In this document: piece after piece, positions 16,957 through 25,357 of the stretch | Layout of the letters: every line of letters starts with the position of its first letter | How positions within the stretch are numbered: position 1 is the first letter of the stretch | Origin: JBEEFP01 sp041166085 | GTDB taxonomy: Bacteria; Actinomycetota; Acidimicrobiia; Acidimicrobiales; JAFATL01 | DNA: 64,000 nucleotides | Direction: 5' to 3' | NCBI GenBank assembly: GCA_041166085.1 | Contig: JBEEFP010000045.1 | Span: 1 to 64,000 of the forward strand | The notes under the pieces: model-generated | Database searches by the model: none | Told to the model about the DNA's origin: nothing | What the model saw: only the letters and a program-made list of their open reading frames with translations | Made by a program: the position numbers and the translations under genes

Positions 16957-17010
16957 CCGGGCGGCGGCCGGGGTCGACGCACCCCCGGCCGCCGCCCGGC
17001 TCGTCTTTTC
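16957..17010 (+). terminator. Strong intrinsic-terminator-like hairpin in a gene-free interval
   Basis: A 17-base perfect GC-rich stem (16957-16973 with 16983-16999) around a 9-base loop is followed by CTCGTCTTTTC. This is the only hairpin in the window with a T-rich tail. On this strand no gene ends just upstream (the preceding gene is on the other strand), so it would end a leader or small RNA, or act as an attenuator for the operon at 17270. The rest of 16815-17269 shows nothing else I can name. Confidence 0.55.
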
Positions 17011-17269
17011 TCGAGCGGGCGGCGGGCCTCCGGCGAGCGAGCGCGAGCCACGCCGATCAACCAGTGCAGCGACGTGCCGGTGATCCTGGGCGAATCGTCG
17101 GATTTCGACCGGCCGTTGTCTACACAGGTTTCTCGCCCTTCGGATGCGTGCCGCCGGCGGGGCGGAAGTTGTACGGGTGTTCTGACCTGGCTCACAGGTG
17201 CGGGGCGCAGGCTCCGTGGTGCGGTCCGATGAGCGGGCCGGCTCCCACAGCCAAGGAGGAACCCACCTC

Positions 17270-17527
17270 ATGAGCGTGAAGGACAAACTCGTCGGCACCG
17301 TCGTCGGGGCCGCAGCCGCCGTCGGCGTGCTCGGCGCCGGCTGGGCGTGGGCGCAAGAGGCGCCCACCACGACCACGCCGCCCACGACGGTCGCCCCGGA
17401 CAACGGCAGCGGCACTGCGCCCGCACCGGCGCCCGGCGCCGACGGGCAGCGTCATTGCGACCACGACGGCACCGGCGGATCGGATTCGACCGCGCCGACG
17501 TCGTCCTCGTCCCAGACGAACCTGTGA
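17270..17527 (+). CDS. Small secreted Thr/Pro-rich protein
   Basis: 85 residues from ATG 17270, with AAGGAGGA ten bases upstream, the strongest ribosome-binding site in this area. Residues 1-28 are a signal peptide ending in AWAQ; the mature ~57 residues are low-complexity Thr, Pro, Gly, Asp and Ser with one Cys-His pair. No known domain. Its TGA overlaps the GTG of the MoxR gene (GTGA), so it is the first gene of a four-gene coupled operon. Confidence 0.7.
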   Translation: MSVKDKLVGTVVGAAAAVGVLGAGWAWAQEAPTTTTPPTTVAPDNGSGTAPAPAPGADGQRHCDHDGTGGSDSTAPTSSSSQTNL

Positions 17528-18570
17528 CGGCGAGCCGCTCCGCCACTCCGGAAGAGGTCCTCGAGCAGGCGCTGTTCGAGGTCAAGCGCGTGGTCGTCGG
17601 CCAGGACCGGATGATCGAGCGGCTGTTCGTCTGTCTGCTGGCCCGGGGGCACTGCTTGTTGGAGGGTGCGCCCGGGCTGGCCAAGACGCTGGCGGCCGAG
17701 ACGGTGGCCCGCGTCATGGGCGGCCAGTTCAACCGCATCCAGTTCACGCCCGACCTGGTGCCGGCCGACCTCGTCGGCACGCGTGTGTACAAGCCGTCGC
17801 AGGAGGCGTTCGACGTCGAGCTCGGCCCGGTGTTCGCCAACGTGGTGCTGGCCGACGAGATCAACCGCGCTCCGGCCAAGGTGCAGTCGGCCCTGCTCGA
17901 GGTGATGGCCGAGCACCACGTCTCCATCGGCGGCACGACCTATCCCGTCCCCGATCCCTTCCTCGTGCTCGCCACCCAGAACCCCATCGAGAGCGAGGGC
18001 GTGTACCCGCTGCCCGAGGCCCAGCGCGACCGGTTCCTGCTCAAGGTGCTGGTCGACTACCCGACGGGTCGCGAGGAGACCGAGATCGTGCGGCGCATGT
18101 CGGTGGACCGGCCCACCGCCGCGGCCGTGCTGACGCCCCGCAAGCTGCTCGACTTGCAGCGGGCCGCCGACGCCGTCTTCGTGCACGACGCGGTCGTCGA
18201 CTACGCGGTGCGGCTGGTGCTGGCCACGCGCACGCCCGACGAGTCGGGCCTGTCCGACGTGGCCCCGCACATCGCCCACGGCGCATCACCACGCGCCACC
18301 CTTGGTCTGGTCGCGGCCGGGCGCGCCCTCGCGCTGCTGCGTGGACGTGAGTACGCGTTGCCCCAGGACGTCTACGACGTCTCGCGCGACGTGCTGCGCC
18401 ACCGCGTGCTGCTGTCGTACGAGGCGCTGGCCGACGGCGTGTCGTCCGACGACGTGGTGGAGCGGGTCGTGCGCACCGTCGTGGCGCCCCGCGTGACGCC
18501 CGGCCAGGACGGTCCCGTCTTCAGCGCGCTGCCGTCCTACGGCGACGACGCCGCCGCCGAAGCGTCGTGA
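17524..18570 (+). CDS. MoxR-family AAA+ ATPase
   Basis: 348 residues from GTG 17524, sharing four bases with the preceding stop. Walker A is GAPGLAKT (~50-57), Walker B VVLADEIN (~112-119), sensor 1 ATQNP, and arginine finger in EAQRDRF. The C-terminal helical lid follows. MoxR ATPases act as chaperones with DUF58 and von Willebrand proteins to mature envelope or metal-dependent complexes; both partners are the next genes, overlapping by four bases each. Confidence 0.92.
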   Translation: MTASRSATPEEVLEQALFEVKRVVVGQDRMIERLFVCLLARGHCLLEGAPGLAKTLAAETVARVMGGQFNRIQFTPDLVPADLVGTRVYKPSQEAFDVELGPVFANVVLADEINRAPAKVQSALLEVMAEHHVSIGGTTYPVPDPFLVLATQNPIESEGVYPLPEAQRDRFLLKVLVDYPTGREETEIVRRMSVDRPTAAAVLTPRKLLDLQRAADAVFVHDAVVDYAVRLVLATRTPDESGLSDVAPHIAHGASPRATLGLVAAGRALALLRGREYALPQDVYDVSRDVLRHRVLLSYEALADGVSSDDVVERVVRTVVAPRVTPGQDGPVFSALPSYGDDAAAEAS

Positions 18571-19463
18571 CCGCGTCGTCGGTGGTTGGCCGCGGCGGGC
18601 GGCTGGCCCAGCTCGAGCTGCTCGTGACGCGCAAGCTGGACGGCCTGCTGCAGGGTGACCATCAGGGGCTGGTGCCGGGCGGGGGCAGCGAGCCCGCCGA
18701 CGGGCGCCTGTACGAGCCGGGCGACGACGTCCGGCGCATGGACTGGAACCTCACGGCGAGGTCGGGCGCGCCTCACGTGCGCACGACCGTCGCCGACCGG
18801 GAGCTCGAGTGCTGGCTGCTGGTCGACACCTCCGCGTCGCTGGACTTCGGCACCGCCGACTGCGAGAAGCGCGACCTGGCTCTCGCCGCGGCCGCCGCGT
18901 TCGGGCTGCTGACGTCGCGCGACGGCAACCGTGTCGGCGCGTTGCTGTGCGGCGGCGACGGTGCGACGCTGGTGCCGCCCCGTTCGGGGCGGGCGGCGGC
19001 GATGGCCCTGCTGCGGCGCTTGGAGCAGGTCGAGCGGGCGCCCGAAGGCGGGGGCTCGGTGTCGCTCGCGGACGGGCTGCGCCGCGTCCGACTCGTCGCC
19101 CGACGGCGCGGTCTGGTGGTCGTGATCACCGACCTGCTCGACACCGGTCCGTGGGAGCGCGAGCTGCGGGCGGTGGCCGCGCGCCACGACGTGGTCGTGG
19201 CCCAGGTCGTCGACCCGCGCGAGCTCGACCTGCCTGACGTGGGCCTGCTCACGCTCGTCGACCCGGAGACGGGCCGGCGGCTCGAGGTGCAGACGGCGTC
19301 GCCCGCGCTGCGGACGCGCTTCGCGGCGGCCGCGGCCGAGCGCCAAGCGGCGGTGCAGCGCGCCGTGCTGGTGGCGGGGGCGTCGCTGCTCGAGCTGTCC
19401 ACCGACCGCGACTGGCTGCTCGACGTCGTGCGCTTCGTGGCGCGGCGGAGGCGGCGGCGATGA
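18567..19463 (+). CDS. DUF58 domain protein of the MoxR operon
   Basis: 298 residues from GTG 18567 (GTGA overlap with the ATPase stop). The DUF58 signature is near residues 48-62, GDDVRRMDWNLTARSG, followed by a vWA-like fold starting LLVDTSASLDFG. It lacks membrane segments. In MoxR systems this protein bridges the ATPase and the membrane vWA protein. The next gene starts within its stop codon (ATGA). Confidence 0.9.
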   Translation: MTASSVVGRGGRLAQLELLVTRKLDGLLQGDHQGLVPGGGSEPADGRLYEPGDDVRRMDWNLTARSGAPHVRTTVADRELECWLLVDTSASLDFGTADCEKRDLALAAAAAFGLLTSRDGNRVGALLCGGDGATLVPPRSGRAAAMALLRRLEQVERAPEGGGSVSLADGLRRVRLVARRRGLVVVITDLLDTGPWERELRAVAARHDVVVAQVVDPRELDLPDVGLLTLVDPETGRRLEVQTASPALRTRFAAAAAERQAAVQRAVLVAGASLLELSTDRDWLLDVVRFVARRRRRR

Positions 19464-20425
19464 TCGCCGTGACGTTCCTGTCCCCGGGCCGGCTCTGGCT
19501 GGTGCTCGGCGTGTTCGCCCTGGCCGCCGCCTACGTCGTGCTGGCCCAGCGCCGGCGTCACTACGCGGTGCGGTTTACGAACCTCGAGCTGCTGGCGTCG
19601 GTCGCTCCCCGCCGTCCCGGCTGGCGCCGTCACGTCCCCGCCGCCGCGTGCGCGTTCGCGTTGCTGTTCCTCGTGGTCGGCCTGGCCCGACCCGCTCGCG
19701 CCGAGCGGGTGCCCAAGGAAGCGGCCACCGTCATGCTCGCCATCGACGTCTCCGCCTCGATGGAGGCGACCGACGTGTCGCCTACCCGGCTGGACGCGGC
19801 GGTGTCGGCCGCGACCAAGTTCGTCAACGGCCTGCCGGCGCGACTCCAGGTCGGGCTGGTGGCCTTCGACCGCACGCCGCGGGTGCTGGCCTCGCCCACC
19901 TCGGACCACGCGCTGGTGACGTCCGCCCTGCAGCAGCTGCAGGTCGGACCTGGGACCGCTTCGGGCGACGCCCTCACCGCGGCCCTCGAAGCGATCGCTG
20001 CGTCGCAGGGAGACGTACCCGCCAACGCGGCCGGCAAGCAGACGGCCGCCATCGTGCTGCTCTCCGACGGTGTCGCGACGGTTGGCCAGCCCCCCGAGCA
20101 AGCGGCGCAGGCGGCGGCGGCGCAGCACGTCCCCGTCACCACCATCGCCTTCGGCACCGACAGCGGCACCGTCACCGTGCAGGGCCGCACCATCCCCGTT
20201 CCTGCCGACACCGCGTCCATGCAGGCGGTGGCGGACGCTACGGGCGGCCGCGCCTTCACCGCCGCGTCGGCCGGCCAGCTCAACCAGGTCTACAAGGACA
20301 TCGGATCGCGTGTGGGCTTCACGGTGCAGCGACACGAGATCGGCATGACCTTCGTCTTCCTCGGCGTCCTGATCCTCGTCGCGGGCCTCATCGGCTCACT
20401 CGTGTGGTCGGGCCGGATGCTGTAG
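19460..20425 (+). CDS. Membrane-anchored von Willebrand factor A protein (BatA-like)
   Basis: 321 residues from ATG 19460. Two N-terminal membrane helices (residues ~7-28 and ~56-74), a vWA domain at ~85-290 with MIDAS motif DVSAS, and a C-terminal membrane helix (MTFVFLGVLILVAGLIGSLVW). Organisation and position match BatA/BatB proteins that follow MoxR and DUF58. The vWA domain faces outward by topology. The gene closes the operon; a long hairpin follows 18 bases later. Confidence 0.9.
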   Translation: MIAVTFLSPGRLWLVLGVFALAAAYVVLAQRRRHYAVRFTNLELLASVAPRRPGWRRHVPAAACAFALLFLVVGLARPARAERVPKEAATVMLAIDVSASMEATDVSPTRLDAAVSAATKFVNGLPARLQVGLVAFDRTPRVLASPTSDHALVTSALQQLQVGPGTASGDALTAALEAIAASQGDVPANAAGKQTAAIVLLSDGVATVGQPPEQAAQAAAAQHVPVTTIAFGTDSGTVTVQGRTIPVPADTASMQAVADATGGRAFTAASAGQLNQVYKDIGSRVGFTVQRHEIGMTFVFLGVLILVAGLIGSLVWSGRML

Positions 20426-20443
20426 CCCAACCCCAAACCCGCC

Positions 20444-20492
20444 CGTCTCGAGGAAGTGGGGTACCGGTTCGGTACCCCACTTCCTCGAGACG
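20444..20492. terminator. 22-base perfect hairpin after the MoxR operon
   Basis: 20444-20465 (beginning CGTCTCGAGGAAG) is an exact complement of 20471-20492 around the loop GGTTC. It lies between the plus-strand vWA gene and the convergent minus-strand small gene ending at 20527. No T-run on either side. One of a recurring set of long hairpins at gene ends in this window. Confidence 0.6.
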
Positions 20493-20526
20493 TGGTTGTG
20501 GGCGGGGAGTGCCGGACAACGGCGCG

Positions 20527-20667
20527 TCAGCGGGTGGCGTGGCCGCCGTGGCGCATGCGCATGGTGGTGAGCTGCAGGTACTCGAGCTCTTCGGCCGCGC
20601 TGAAGCGGCGGTCGAGGCGGATGCGCAACAGCTCGTCGATGCGGTCGTCGGCTTCGGTGGCGATCAT
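20527..20667 (-). CDS. Small hypothetical protein, 46 residues
   Basis: Starts at ATG 20667 behind GGGGGGAACC, a usable ribosome-binding site. The sequence (opening MIATEADDRIDELLRIRLD) is amphipathic helical, rich in Arg, Glu and Leu, with a His/Arg C-terminus; no Cys and no signal peptide. The composition looks like a real small soluble protein rather than a shadow. It is the last minus-strand gene downstream of the GGDEF-EAL gene. Family not recognised. Confidence 0.5.
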   Translation of the reverse strand: MIATEADDRIDELLRIRLDRRFSAAEELEYLQLTTMRMRHGGHATR

Positions 20668-20713
20668 GGTTCCCCCCAGGGAAGTGGGTGTTACGAAAGA
20701 ACGTGTCGGCCAG

Positions 20714-20899
20714 TCAGCGCCTTCTTGACGACTGGCATCCGTCGGAATGGTGGGCGCCGGCCACCGTGGCCAGGCCGATGCGTCGCCGGTAGGAGACCTG
20801 CCGGCACGCGTTGCAGCAGTACTGGCGCGGCCGTCCCCGCGGCAGCCCCTTGAAGGTGCGGCCACAGCCAACGCATCTGGCGGTCCCCCCGGTTGCCAT
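20714..20899 (-). CDS. Small zinc-ribbon-like protein
   Basis: 61 residues from ATG 20899. CVGCG at 9-13 and YCCNACRQVSYRRR at ~27-40 make two Cys pairs, the second followed by the basic YRRR found in short zinc-binding, nucleic-acid-associated proteins. The tail is His/Ser/Arg-rich. There is no clear ribosome-binding site. It lies 49 bases after the GGDEF-EAL stop on the same strand and may be cotranscribed. Role unknown. Confidence 0.5.
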   Translation of the reverse strand: MATGGTARCVGCGRTFKGLPRGRPRQYCCNACRQVSYRRRIGLATVAGAHHSDGCQSSRRR

Positions 20900-20947
20900 G
20901 ATCTGACAACGGAGAAGTCCCGCCGGCGTTACGAAATCGGCGGTCCG

Positions 20948-23494
20948 TCACGCGAGAACCTTGGTCGGAGCGGCCGCCATGTCGGGCTCCAGGCGTGAGA
21001 ACGCTGGGGCGTCGATGGCGGGCGAGAACAAGAAGCCCTGCCCGAACTGGCAGCCCATCGACTCGAGCAGCTCGAGCTGCACGGGCTCGCTGATGCCCTC
21101 GGCGATCACCTCGACGCCGAGGGACTGGCCCAGGCGCACGATGGCCTCGGTGAAGGACGCGTCGGCCGCGCTGGTGCCGAGCCCGTCGACGAACGGCTTG
21201 GCCACCTTGAGGACGTCGATGGGGAACTGGCGCAGGTAGCTCATCGACGAGTAGCCGGTGCCGAAGTCGTCGATGGCCAGGCGCACGCCGAGGGCCCGCA
21301 GCTCCTGCAGCTTGTCCACGTCGGCGACCGAGTCCCGCATGAGCGTGGTCTCGGTGATCTCGAGCATCAGCGCCGACGGCGGCAGGTCGCACCGGCGCAG
21401 CGTCTCGGTGACGCGCTCGGCGAACCGGGGGTCGACGAGCTGCCGCGGTGAGAGGTTCACGCTGACGCCGAGCGGACCGTCCGCGCCGTCGGGCGCCCAG
21501 CGGTGGGCGTCGCGGCAGGCCCGCTCGAGCACGAAGGAGCCGATGTCGCTGATGAGGCCCGACTCCTCGGCGAGGGGGACGAACGAGTCGGGGAACAGCA
21601 GACCCTCGTTCGGCGTCTGCCAGCGCACGAGCGCCTCCGCACCCGCGATGCGGCGCTGACCCAGCCGCACGATGGGCTGGTACTGCACCACGAACTCCTC
21701 GTTGGCGACGGCCCGCTTCAGCTGCATCTTGAGCGAGTGCCGGTGCTGCACGGCCTCGCGCATGCGCGGCTGGAAGATCTCGAAGGTCGCCTTGCCGTTC
21801 ATCTTGGCGGTGTAGAGCGCGAGGTCGGCGTCGCTCAGCAGCTCGTCGGCCGCCTTCTCGCCAGGGATGCCCATCGCGATGCCGATGCTGCCGCCCACGT
21901 GCACGGACGAGCCCTGCAGGTGGAAGGCGGAAGACAGCGAGGACAGGATGCGCTCGGCGACGGTCATGGCCTCGCCCAACCCGCCCGGGTCCTCGAGGAA
22001 GACGGCGAACTCGTCGCCGCCCAGCCGGGCGGGCGTGTCCGACGGACGCAGGCAGCCCCGGAGCCGCTCGGCCACCGACTTGAGCAGCTCGTCGCCCGCG
22101 GCGTGGCCGAGGGAGTCGTTGACCGTCTTGAAGTCGTCGAGGTCGATGAAGAGGATGGCCACCGGCTCGTCGCCCCGGCGGCGCAGGGCGTGGTCGATGC
22201 GGTCGGTGAGCAGCGTGCGGTTGGCCAGGCCCGTCAGCGCGTCGTGGAACGCCTGGTCGGTGAGCCGCTGCTGCAGGGTGCGCAGCTGGGAGAGCGACCG
22301 CTCGAGCTGGCCGTTCTCGAGGGCGACGGCCAGGTGCCGCGAGAGGGTGTCGATGAGTCGGACGTCCTGGCGGTCGAACGTCGACATCTCACCGAGGCGG
22401 TTGCCGATCACGAGCAGGCCGATCATGCGGCTCTCCGAGCGCAGCCCGGCGACGATGGCGTCGCGGATGCCGCGGCGCTCGAGGGCGGGACGGATGGTGG
22501 CGTCCTCACGCGCCGTCGTGAGCGTGGCCGCGTCGCCCCGCACCGCGACCGCGGCCAGGTAGAGGTCGGCGGCACCGAGGGTGACGGCGTCGGTGGTCTC
22601 GACCCCACCCTCGCCGCCCACCCGCCAGCGCACGGCCACGCCGTCGTCGGTGGGGGAGAAGAGGATGATCTCGGCCGTCTCGGCCCGCACCATCTCGCAG
22701 GCGTGGGCGAGGACGTCGAGCACCGACTGGTCGAGCTCGGGGCTGGCGTGGAGGATGCGCGTCGACTCGTGGATGAAGCGGAGGCCGTCGATGCGCCGGC
22801 GCTGCACGACGAAGGCGCGGTAGGCGGCGAGCAGCGTCCCCGTCGGCAGCAGCAAAAGGAGGAGGGCGACGGGATCGCGCCACGCGATCCACGCGGCCAA
22901 CGCACCAACGCTGCTGTTGGTCGCGGCGCCCGCGCCCACGAGCACCGCGACGGTGGAGAGACGGTCGACGAGCAGGCGCCCCTGGGACACCGAGATCACC
23001 GTGACGATGGCGACCACACCGATCAGCGCGCTGAGCAACGCCGCGCTGCCGGCCATGAGCCATGCACGCGAGTCGAGGGGCGTGCGCCCGCCGAGCTGGT
23101 GGAAGAGCAGGAGGGCGGCCGACCCGCTCAGCGCGAACTGCCCGAGGTTGAAGGCCAGCTTCTGCACCGACTGGCGGCGGTGCAGCACGAGGGCGAGGGC
23201 GGCGCCGACGACCTGTGCGGCCACGAGCGGCCGCGGCGCGGCGCAGAACATGCCGAGCACGAGCGGTATCTCGCTCAGTGAGAACGAGTGGGCGTCACCG
23301 CGGAAGTGCACGTGGACCACACACACTTCCGCCGCGCCGAACAGCAGGACGAACAGCCACGCCGGCAGCGCGTGGGCGTCCGACACAGCACTGTGCGGCA
23401 GGGAGACGAACGCCCCCGCGGCCATGGCCCACACCACTGCTGTGAGCAACCACACCCGCCCCCGAGCACCCAACATTGCGCGCATGTACCTCAT
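20948..23494 (-). CDS. Membrane GAF-GGDEF-EAL cyclic-di-GMP enzyme
   Basis: 848 residues from ATG 23494, which shares ATGA with the subtilase stop; a longer frame runs back through subtilase repeats and is not real. Residues ~5-245 contain about eight hydrophobic helices (a MASE-like sensory module), ~265-410 a GAF domain, ~425-585 a GGDEF domain and ~595-835 an EAL domain. The active site LGGDEF (~493) is intact and preceded by RPSD, an RxxD inhibitory site at the standard five-residue distance. EAL residues are complete (AEALVRW ~620, DDFGTGYSS, AEGIS). It could both make and break c-di-GMP; net direction is unknown. Coupling to the subtilase suggests a shared surface-related signal. Confidence 0.92.
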   Translation of the reverse strand: MRYMRAMLGARGRVWLLTAVVWAMAAGAFVSLPHSAVSDAHALPAWLFVLLFGAAEVCVVHVHFRGDAHSFSLSEIPLVLGMFCAAPRPLVAAQVVGAALALVLHRRQSVQKLAFNLGQFALSGSAALLLFHQLGGRTPLDSRAWLMAGSAALLSALIGVVAIVTVISVSQGRLLVDRLSTVAVLVGAGAATNSSVGALAAWIAWRDPVALLLLLLPTGTLLAAYRAFVVQRRRIDGLRFIHESTRILHASPELDQSVLDVLAHACEMVRAETAEIILFSPTDDGVAVRWRVGGEGGVETTDAVTLGAADLYLAAVAVRGDAATLTTAREDATIRPALERRGIRDAIVAGLRSESRMIGLLVIGNRLGEMSTFDRQDVRLIDTLSRHLAVALENGQLERSLSQLRTLQQRLTDQAFHDALTGLANRTLLTDRIDHALRRRGDEPVAILFIDLDDFKTVNDSLGHAAGDELLKSVAERLRGCLRPSDTPARLGGDEFAVFLEDPGGLGEAMTVAERILSSLSSAFHLQGSSVHVGGSIGIAMGIPGEKAADELLSDADLALYTAKMNGKATFEIFQPRMREAVQHRHSLKMQLKRAVANEEFVVQYQPIVRLGQRRIAGAEALVRWQTPNEGLLFPDSFVPLAEESGLISDIGSFVLERACRDAHRWAPDGADGPLGVSVNLSPRQLVDPRFAERVTETLRRCDLPPSALMLEITETTLMRDSVADVDKLQELRALGVRLAIDDFGTGYSSMSYLRQFPIDVLKVAKPFVDGLGTSAADASFTEAIVRLGQSLGVEVIAEGISEPVQLELLESMGCQFGQGFLFSPAIDAPAFSRLEPDMAAAPTKVLA

Positions 23495-25092
23495 CCCCAC
23501 TCTGTCGCCGTCCATGAACTGCCTGTCCACGAGCTGCCCGACCAACTGGAACCCGACCAGCTCGACCCCGACCAACTGGAACCCGACCAGCTCGACCCGG
23601 ACCAACTGGAGCCCGACCAGCTCGACCCGGACCAGCTCGACCCCGACCAACTGGCGCTGGCCCAGCCGTTCGAGTCGAACTGCCGCCCCCATGCGTCGCG
23701 GTCACCGCGCACGGTGTCGCCGCCGATCGTCGAGTGCATGCTGCCGCGCGACCCCTCGATGGAACCGCGTCCGGACGCGGACTCCCACGTCTGCTGCGCC
23801 GACCCCGGTGAGGCATCGGCCGCGTTGGCCACGTCCACCAGGCCGGCGCCCTGGGCGGTGGCCGGCTCGAAGGCGATCGGCCGCCCCCCCGCGATCAGCG
23901 CGGCCTTCACCTGGTCGGGCGTCCAGTTCGAACGGTCCTGCAGCAGCAGGGCGCTGGCGCCCGTGACGACGGCCGCGGCCTGCGACGTGCCACTGCCCCG
24001 CACCAGGTTGGCGCCGACATGGGCGTCCGGATGGTCGGTGTCGACCGCGGATCCGGGTGCGAGCGTGCTCACGATGGAGCGGCCGGGGGCGACCACGTCA
24101 GGGTTGCGACGGCCGTCGCCCCGGCTGGAGAAGGCAGCGACGCGGTCGTCGGCCACGCTGCGCGTGCCGTTGGTCTCGGCCGCGCCGACCGCGATCACGT
24201 ACGGATCGATGGCGGGATCGCTCAGCCGTCCGAGGTCGCTGCCGCCGTTGCCGGCCGAGACCACGACGACGATGCCGCGCTTCCACGCCACCTCCACCGC
24301 GTAGGCGAGGGGATCGGTGCGGTAGTCACCGCCGCCGTCGGTGCCGAAGGCGAGGTTGAGCACGCGGATGTGCAGCCCGTCGCGCTGGCCCCGCTGCACG
24401 ACCCAGTCGATGGCGGCGATCACCTGGGACACGTCGGTCGAGCCGTTGCCGTCGGCGACCTTGATGCTCACCAGCCGGGCGCCAGGCGCGATGCCTGTCA
24501 CGTCCGCGCTGCGTCCCGCGATGATCCCGGCCAGGTGGGTGCCGTGCCCGTACATGTCCTTGTTGCGTCGTGCCGCGTCGCCGCCCTCGAAGGAGAGGTC
24601 GGGGCCATCGACGACGGCGCCGTCGGCGTCGAGTCCGGGAACGCGCGCGATGCCGGAGTCGATGACGGCGATGTCGACGCCGTCTCCTGTCACCCCACGG
24701 GCCCACAGCTCGTCGGCGTCGACGGTCTTGGCCGTCCGCTGCGCGGAGCCCGGGTCGCGCCGGCGGTCGAAGGTCTCGTCGACTGACTGCAACCGCAGGT
24801 GGGCGTCCGGCGTCACCGCGGCGATGCCCGGTGCAACGCGCAGGCCGGCGACGGCCCTGCTCGGTACGCGGGCGCGAACCGCATCGATGATGTCGAGGCG
24901 GCGCTGGACGCTGCCTCCCGCGCCGGTGACCGCGTTGGCCGCGTCACCGATGTCGGTGGTGGCCCGCACGATGACGCCGACCATCTCGGTCGATCGCGGG
25001 GCCGCGACGATCAGGGCCGGCGTGACGGCCAGCACGGCCATCGCCGTCTGAACGCCTCGTCGTAGGCCGTGCCATTTGTCGGTGCGCCGCAT
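23491..25092 (-). CDS. Secreted subtilisin-like serine protease with SGSSW repeat tail
   Basis: 533 residues from ATG 25092, with GGAGG five bases upstream. Signal peptide ~1-30, then a prodomain, then an S8 domain with the catalytic triad in VIDSGI (Asp), GHGTHLAG (His) and GSGTSQAAA (Ser). The final ~55 residues are eight SGSSW units plus a TGSSW and a TATEWG end. The tail probably anchors the enzyme or is a C-terminal wall-associated stalk. The stop lies inside the ATGA start overlap of the GGDEF-EAL gene. Confidence 0.92.
   Translation of the reverse strand: MRRTDKWHGLRRGVQTAMAVLAVTPALIVAAPRSTEMVGVIVRATTDIGDAANAVTGAGGSVQRRLDIIDAVRARVPSRAVAGLRVAPGIAAVTPDAHLRLQSVDETFDRRRDPGSAQRTAKTVDADELWARGVTGDGVDIAVIDSGIARVPGLDADGAVVDGPDLSFEGGDAARRNKDMYGHGTHLAGIIAGRSADVTGIAPGARLVSIKVADGNGSTDVSQVIAAIDWVVQRGQRDGLHIRVLNLAFGTDGGGDYRTDPLAYAVEVAWKRGIVVVVSAGNGGSDLGRLSDPAIDPYVIAVGAAETNGTRSVADDRVAAFSSRGDGRRNPDVVAPGRSIVSTLAPGSAVDTDHPDAHVGANLVRGSGTSQAAAVVTGASALLLQDRSNWTPDQVKAALIAGGRPIAFEPATAQGAGLVDVANAADASPGSAQQTWESASGRGSIEGSRGSMHSTIGGDTVRGDRDAWGRQFDSNGWASASWSGSSWSGSSWSGSSWSGSSWSGSSWSGSSWSGSSWSGSSWTGSSWTATEWG
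23512..23649 (-). repeat. 15-base tandem repeat encoding SGSSW
   Basis: Nine near-identical 15-base units encode the subtilase tail; some copies differ by silent changes. Because the unit is a multiple of three, copy number can change without shifting either the subtilase frame or the overlapping downstream start. Confidence 0.85.
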
Positions 25093-25164
25093 GCATCCTC
25101 CGCGCCTAGCTCGAAAGAACTAGCCACAGCTTTCGGCCGCGGCTTGTGCGGCCTTGAGGGAAAT

Positions 25165-25181
25165 TTGTGCGCGCCGCACAA
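25165..25181. promoter_or_regulatory. Candidate operator TTGTGCG/CGCACAA
   Basis: Perfect 7-base arms (25165-25171 and 25175-25181) around a 3-base centre, with another half-site TTGTGCGG at 25144-25151. It lies between the divergent subtilase start at 25092 and the riboswitch at 25258, so it could control either or both. Confidence 0.4.
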
Positions 25182-25257
25182 CCTCGTGCTCACCATCGAA
25201 ATAGTTCTAAAGGGCTAGGTCGGCCGCGACGATGAGCCGGACCAAGTTCCAATCAAC

Positions 25258-25350
25258 CCAACCCACGACAAAGGCAACTGCGGGGAAACCCACAGCACGC
25301 AAAGCCACGGGCCTACGGATTCGTCCAAGGCAGCCGGGCCGCCGAAGGGG
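25258..25350 (+). ncRNA. Cyclic-di-GMP-I (GEMM) riboswitch aptamer ahead of a glycosyltransferase
   Basis: The consensus blocks are present in order: CACGACAAAGGCAA (from 25264), a hairpin capped by GGGGAAACCC whose GAAA tetraloop docks into the second helix, ACGCAAAGCCACGGGCCTA (25297 onward), a variable helix, and GGCAGCCGGGCCGCCGA (25329 onward). These are the conserved ligand-binding and tertiary-contact segments of the GEMM-I family. The aptamer lies 42 bases before ATG 25392. Confidence 0.93.
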
Positions 25351-25357
25351 ACGCGAG

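Noticed and set aside
21503..23281. 592-codon plus-strand open frame
   Set aside because: Shadow of the GGDEF-EAL gene; no motif or plausible start.
23512..23649. CRISPR array
   Set aside because: Units are contiguous 15-base repeats without spacers and encode the subtilase tail.
23495..23692. Longer N-terminus of the GGDEF-EAL protein
   Set aside because: The extra residues are an out-of-frame reading of the subtilase repeats.
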